Shown piece after piece: positions 60,304 to 64,000 of a stretch of DNA of 64,000 bases. This stretch comes from an uncultured Ureaplasma sp. (GTDB lineage: Bacteria; Bacillota_I; Bacilli_A; Mycoplasmatales; Mycoplasmoidaceae), in the NCBI GenBank assembly GCA_947039515.1, contig CAMQYY010000004.1, positions 20,207 through 84,206 on the forward strand, written 5' to 3'. The notes under the pieces are model-generated. The model saw only the letters and a program-made list of their open reading frames with translations. It had not been told where the DNA came from and did no database searches. Numbering within the stretch: the stretch's first letter is position 1; each line of letters opens with the position of its first letter. Made by a program: the position numbers and the translations under genes.

Positions 60304-61512
60304 ATGACTAAAAAAATAAGTTTATTATGAATTGCATTAGGAACTATATCATTGTCTATTTTATTGCCTATTACATTAATTGTTAATATAAATTCTAATT
60401 TAAATGAAAATAATTTATTAAGTATAAATTCAGAAAAAATTACTAAAACAGAAAAAATATTAACTAAAGATTTAGCAACTATTCTTGTTAATGATAAATT
60501 AGCAATGAGTAATTGAAATGGTCATTTAGTAGAAGAAGATTTTGAAACATATACAAGTATTGGTGAAAGTGCTTTTGAAGGAAACCAAAATATAACTTCA
60601 ATAACATTACCATTATCAATTACATCAATTGGTATGAAATCTTTTAGTAATTTAACTCTTTTAAAAAATATTGTTTTACCTGGTGTTACTAGTATTGGTT
60701 CAAGTGCTTTTAGTAATTTACCTAAGTTAACTACTATTGAATTACCTGTTGTAAGAAATATTAGTGAAAATGCTTTTATTGGTGCAACTAGTTTAAAATC
60801 TATTAATTTTCCATCTGCAACAAATGTAGCATCTGGAGCTTTTACTGGTGCAAGTAGTTTAACAACTATTGATTTACCTCTTGTAACAACTATTGGGCCT
60901 AGTGCTTTTATGGGTGCTACTAGTTTAATTACTATTGATCTTCCATCTGCTAAAACTATTGGACCTGAAGCTTTTAAGGGTATTAATGTTACTAGTATTT
61001 CAGCAGAACAAGCAACACTAATTGGTGCTGGTGCTTTTAGTAATTTATCTAAGCTAACTAGTATCAACTTACCTAATGCAAGCAATATAGATCAAAATGC
61101 TTTTACTAATGCAACTAGTTTAGAATTTATTGAATTACCTAAAGCAGTATCTATTGGTGATGGCGCATTTAAAGGCGGAACTAATTTAAAAGTTATTGAG
61201 TTACTTGTTGCTGAAAATATTGGTATTGGTGCTTTTAGTGGAAATTTAAATATAGTAAAAAGTGGAATAAGATTAACAAAAAATAATAATATACATCTTG
61301 ATAAAGCTAATCAATGAGAGACTAATACTGATAAACTAGATCTTTCTGGTACTAGTTATCCTATTCCGGATCCCCCTATCCCACCTATTATAAATAATCC
61401 TAATGATATTGATTGAATATTTTGAGGTTCAATAATTGGTGGTATTAGTTTTTTATTGATTATTGGTATAATTGTTGGAATATTAATTTATCGTAAAAAA
61501 ACATCTGAATAA
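60304..61512 (+). CDS. BspA-type leucine-rich-repeat surface protein
   Basis: A 402-residue protein (the ATG at 60292, in frame, is an alternative). An N-terminal hydrophobic signal/anchor (residues about 5-28) is followed by about eleven 22-residue repeats of the pattern 'TTIGPSAFMGATSLITIDLP', the LRR_5/BspA type. A short Pro-rich linker 'PIPDPPIPPIINN' and a C-terminal helix 'IIGGISFLLIIGIIVGILIY' plus a Lys-rich tail follow. This is a surface-displayed protein anchored at the C-terminus. BspA repeats in other bacteria and in Trichomonas bind host surfaces; that role is inferred here. Confidence 0.88.
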
Positions 61513-61532
61513 AATAAGAGGGTTTTCTTATT
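61513..61532. terminator. short hairpin between convergent LRR and HNH genes
   Basis: AATAAGA / TCTTATT with a GGGTTT loop in the 18-base gap; weak but positioned for both genes. Confidence 0.5.
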
Positions 61533-62778
61533 AAATATTTTCTTTGTGTTTTACTCAATTCTCATAATTTTCTTCAAGAAATTTTATTCTTTTTTCATTC
61601 AAAAATACTTTACCTATTTTTACATCATTGCTAATAATTTTACAATTTTTATCTACTAAATTACCATTATAATCAAAAGTAACTTTATTTGTAGTTATCA
61701 TTGCATGGTATTCTTTTGGAATTAGTAAACAATTATTTTTATCTGCAATTGAATAATAATCTTTTTTTAAAAAACATTTTTTAACTGAAACAATGTGAGA
61801 ATGATCCTGTCCGCTATATTCTTTAAGTAAATGAGATGAAATATTCATTTCTATACTTTTATCTTTTTTAAGATCTTTAAATTCTATTTGAATTAAATTT
61901 TTTTGCTTTTCTCTTAATATTCTTTCTGTTGCATTTTTTGTTATTAATTCTTCTTCAAAATCATCAATTGTTTCATTAATTTTTTTTAAAATATATTCTT
62001 CATCATTTAAATTTTTTTTTATTTTCTTATATGTTTTATCAATATCCTTTGTTCCATCAATTAAATTTAGTGTTTCTACTATTTCCTCAGATTCATGAGG
62101 ATTATCTACTATAAAATAATTTAATGATTTAAAAACTTTTTTAGCTGAATCAAAATATTGATTAGACTGTTTATCTTTAAAAATATCTAAATAATCATTT
62201 AAAGTAATTGTTTCTATATCTTCTAATTTTGTTTTTCCTAATTGAAGATGTTCAAATTTTTCAATTGATTGAAAAAAATCTACAAAATTATGTAAATTAA
62301 ATTCATCTTCAAAAAATTTATCATTTTCAAAATCAAAATACATAAATGCAGCTTTTTGAGTATCACCTTTACTACCTCCTCAATTAGAACCTGTTAGTAA
62401 ATCAAAATTTTTTTTAGTTTTGTTAAAATATTCAAAAGATAATTTATTGAACTCTATAACTTCTTCATCATTAAGAATTTTAGTTAAATGCTCTAATTTT
62501 GAAATATCATTAGGTTCAAAAGGTGATAAAAATTTTTCTCTAAATTTTTTAGAATACGGTCTCATACCTTTTCAATAATGAGTTAGTTTCATTTCTTTAT
62601 CTGTAGGACGGTATTCTGCACCTTTTATTTGTAAAAATTGTTTTCCTATATTTCCTGTTAATGGGTCATAAATATAATAAGCATGTCCTCAAATTTTGTA
62701 CTTACTAGTAGATTTACTTGAGTAATATTTTTTTGTTGCAAATGGAACTTTAACAGCTTTAAAAATTTTATTATTCAT
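61531..62778 (-). CDS. HNH-type restriction endonuclease (putative)
   Basis: A 415-residue protein split by TGA-Trp codons. The C-terminal quarter has an HNH fold: 'DHSHIVSVKKCFLK' (His), 'IADKNNCLLIPKEYHAM' (Asn and His) and 'VTFDYNGNLVDKN', the pattern of HNH restriction enzymes. The N-terminal part, which should hold the recognition domain, is not recognised; it starts 'MNNKIFKAVKVPFATKKYYS'. It begins 3 nt after the methyltransferase stop, so it is co-transcribed and probably cuts the sequence that enzyme protects. Confidence 0.75.
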
Positions 62779-62781
62779 AAC

Positions 62782-64000
<1,219 letters not shown>

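Noticed and set aside
60522-61085. 187-residue minus-strand ORF opposite the LRR gene.
   Set aside because: Mirror of repetitive LRR codons; no start signal or family match, and the plus-strand protein has signal, repeats and anchor.

Overview
This window is a piece of a mollicute (mycoplasma) chromosome. The DNA is very AT-rich. TGA is read as tryptophan (genetic code 4): conserved proteins such as IleRS, Smc, FtsY, RNase III and YmdB are continuous only if in-frame TGA codons are read through, so the supplied ORF track splits most real genes. Gene content (glycolysis, ECF transport, FakA/PlsX/PlsC lipid entry, few regulators, no cell-wall genes) fits a host-dependent mollicute. I cannot name the species. 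A relative of the Pneumoniae group (Ureaplasma / M. penetrans / M. iowae side) is a guess from gene order.

Layout. 0-3.2 kb: DegV/FakB fragment, a threonyl-tRNA synthetase with a decayed editing domain, a decayed HAD protein and tRNA-Leu(CAA). 3.2-12.4 kb: gpsA-der on the minus strand, then tkt, pfkA and whiA, then a 1,046-bp segment between two exact copies of the last 35 bp of whiA, then serS and a small membrane protein. 12.4-31 kb, minus strand: yebC, ileS, the rpmA-prp-rplU operon with a candidate L21 leader, a DDAH-like hydrolase, five tRNA genes, greA, a YitT-family protein, rplS-trmD-rpsP (S16 with a long repetitive basic tail, no rimM), ylxM-ftsY-smc, then rnc-plsX-fakA. 31-37 kb: a small acidic protein and tsaD on the plus strand; truA and ecfT-ecfA2-ecfA1 on the minus strand. 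37-42 kb: one 16S-23S-5S rRNA operon on the minus strand. 42-57 kb: mtaB-like, nusB and efp on the minus strand; tpiA, gpmI, a membrane protein, rpmG and pepP on the plus strand; upp; rluD-tsaB-rimI and a DJ-1-like protein; ymdB-pcrA-RDD protein; rnpB; plsC. 57.8-64 kb is the accessory end: a C39-peptidase ABC exporter with a small membrane partner, a BspA-type leucine-rich-repeat surface protein, and a type II restriction-modification pair.

How the parts work together. FakB-like DegV, FakA, PlsX and PlsC make a chain from exogenous fatty acid to phosphatidic acid, with GpsA supplying glycerol-3-phosphate. PfkA, TpiA, GpmI and Tkt are central carbon enzymes. TsaB and TsaD take part in t6A tRNA modification and the MtaB-like enzyme would thiomethylate it. 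Prp would mature L27, which carries the matching N-terminal cleavage sequence.

The most striking signal is at the right edge. The 5' end of the cytosine-5 DNA methyltransferase gene runs into an uninterrupted AG dinucleotide tract of at least 26 units. Read on the coding strand it is (CT)n, encoding Leu-Ser repeats in frame with the enzyme, with no start codon inside the window. This is the architecture of a phase-variable (contingency) methyltransferase, coupled in one operon to an HNH-type restriction enzyme. Other points worth checking are the whiA-end duplication with its insert, the S16 tail, the enlarged EcfA2, ThrRS editing loss, several enzymes with substituted catalytic residues, and long perfect palindromes.
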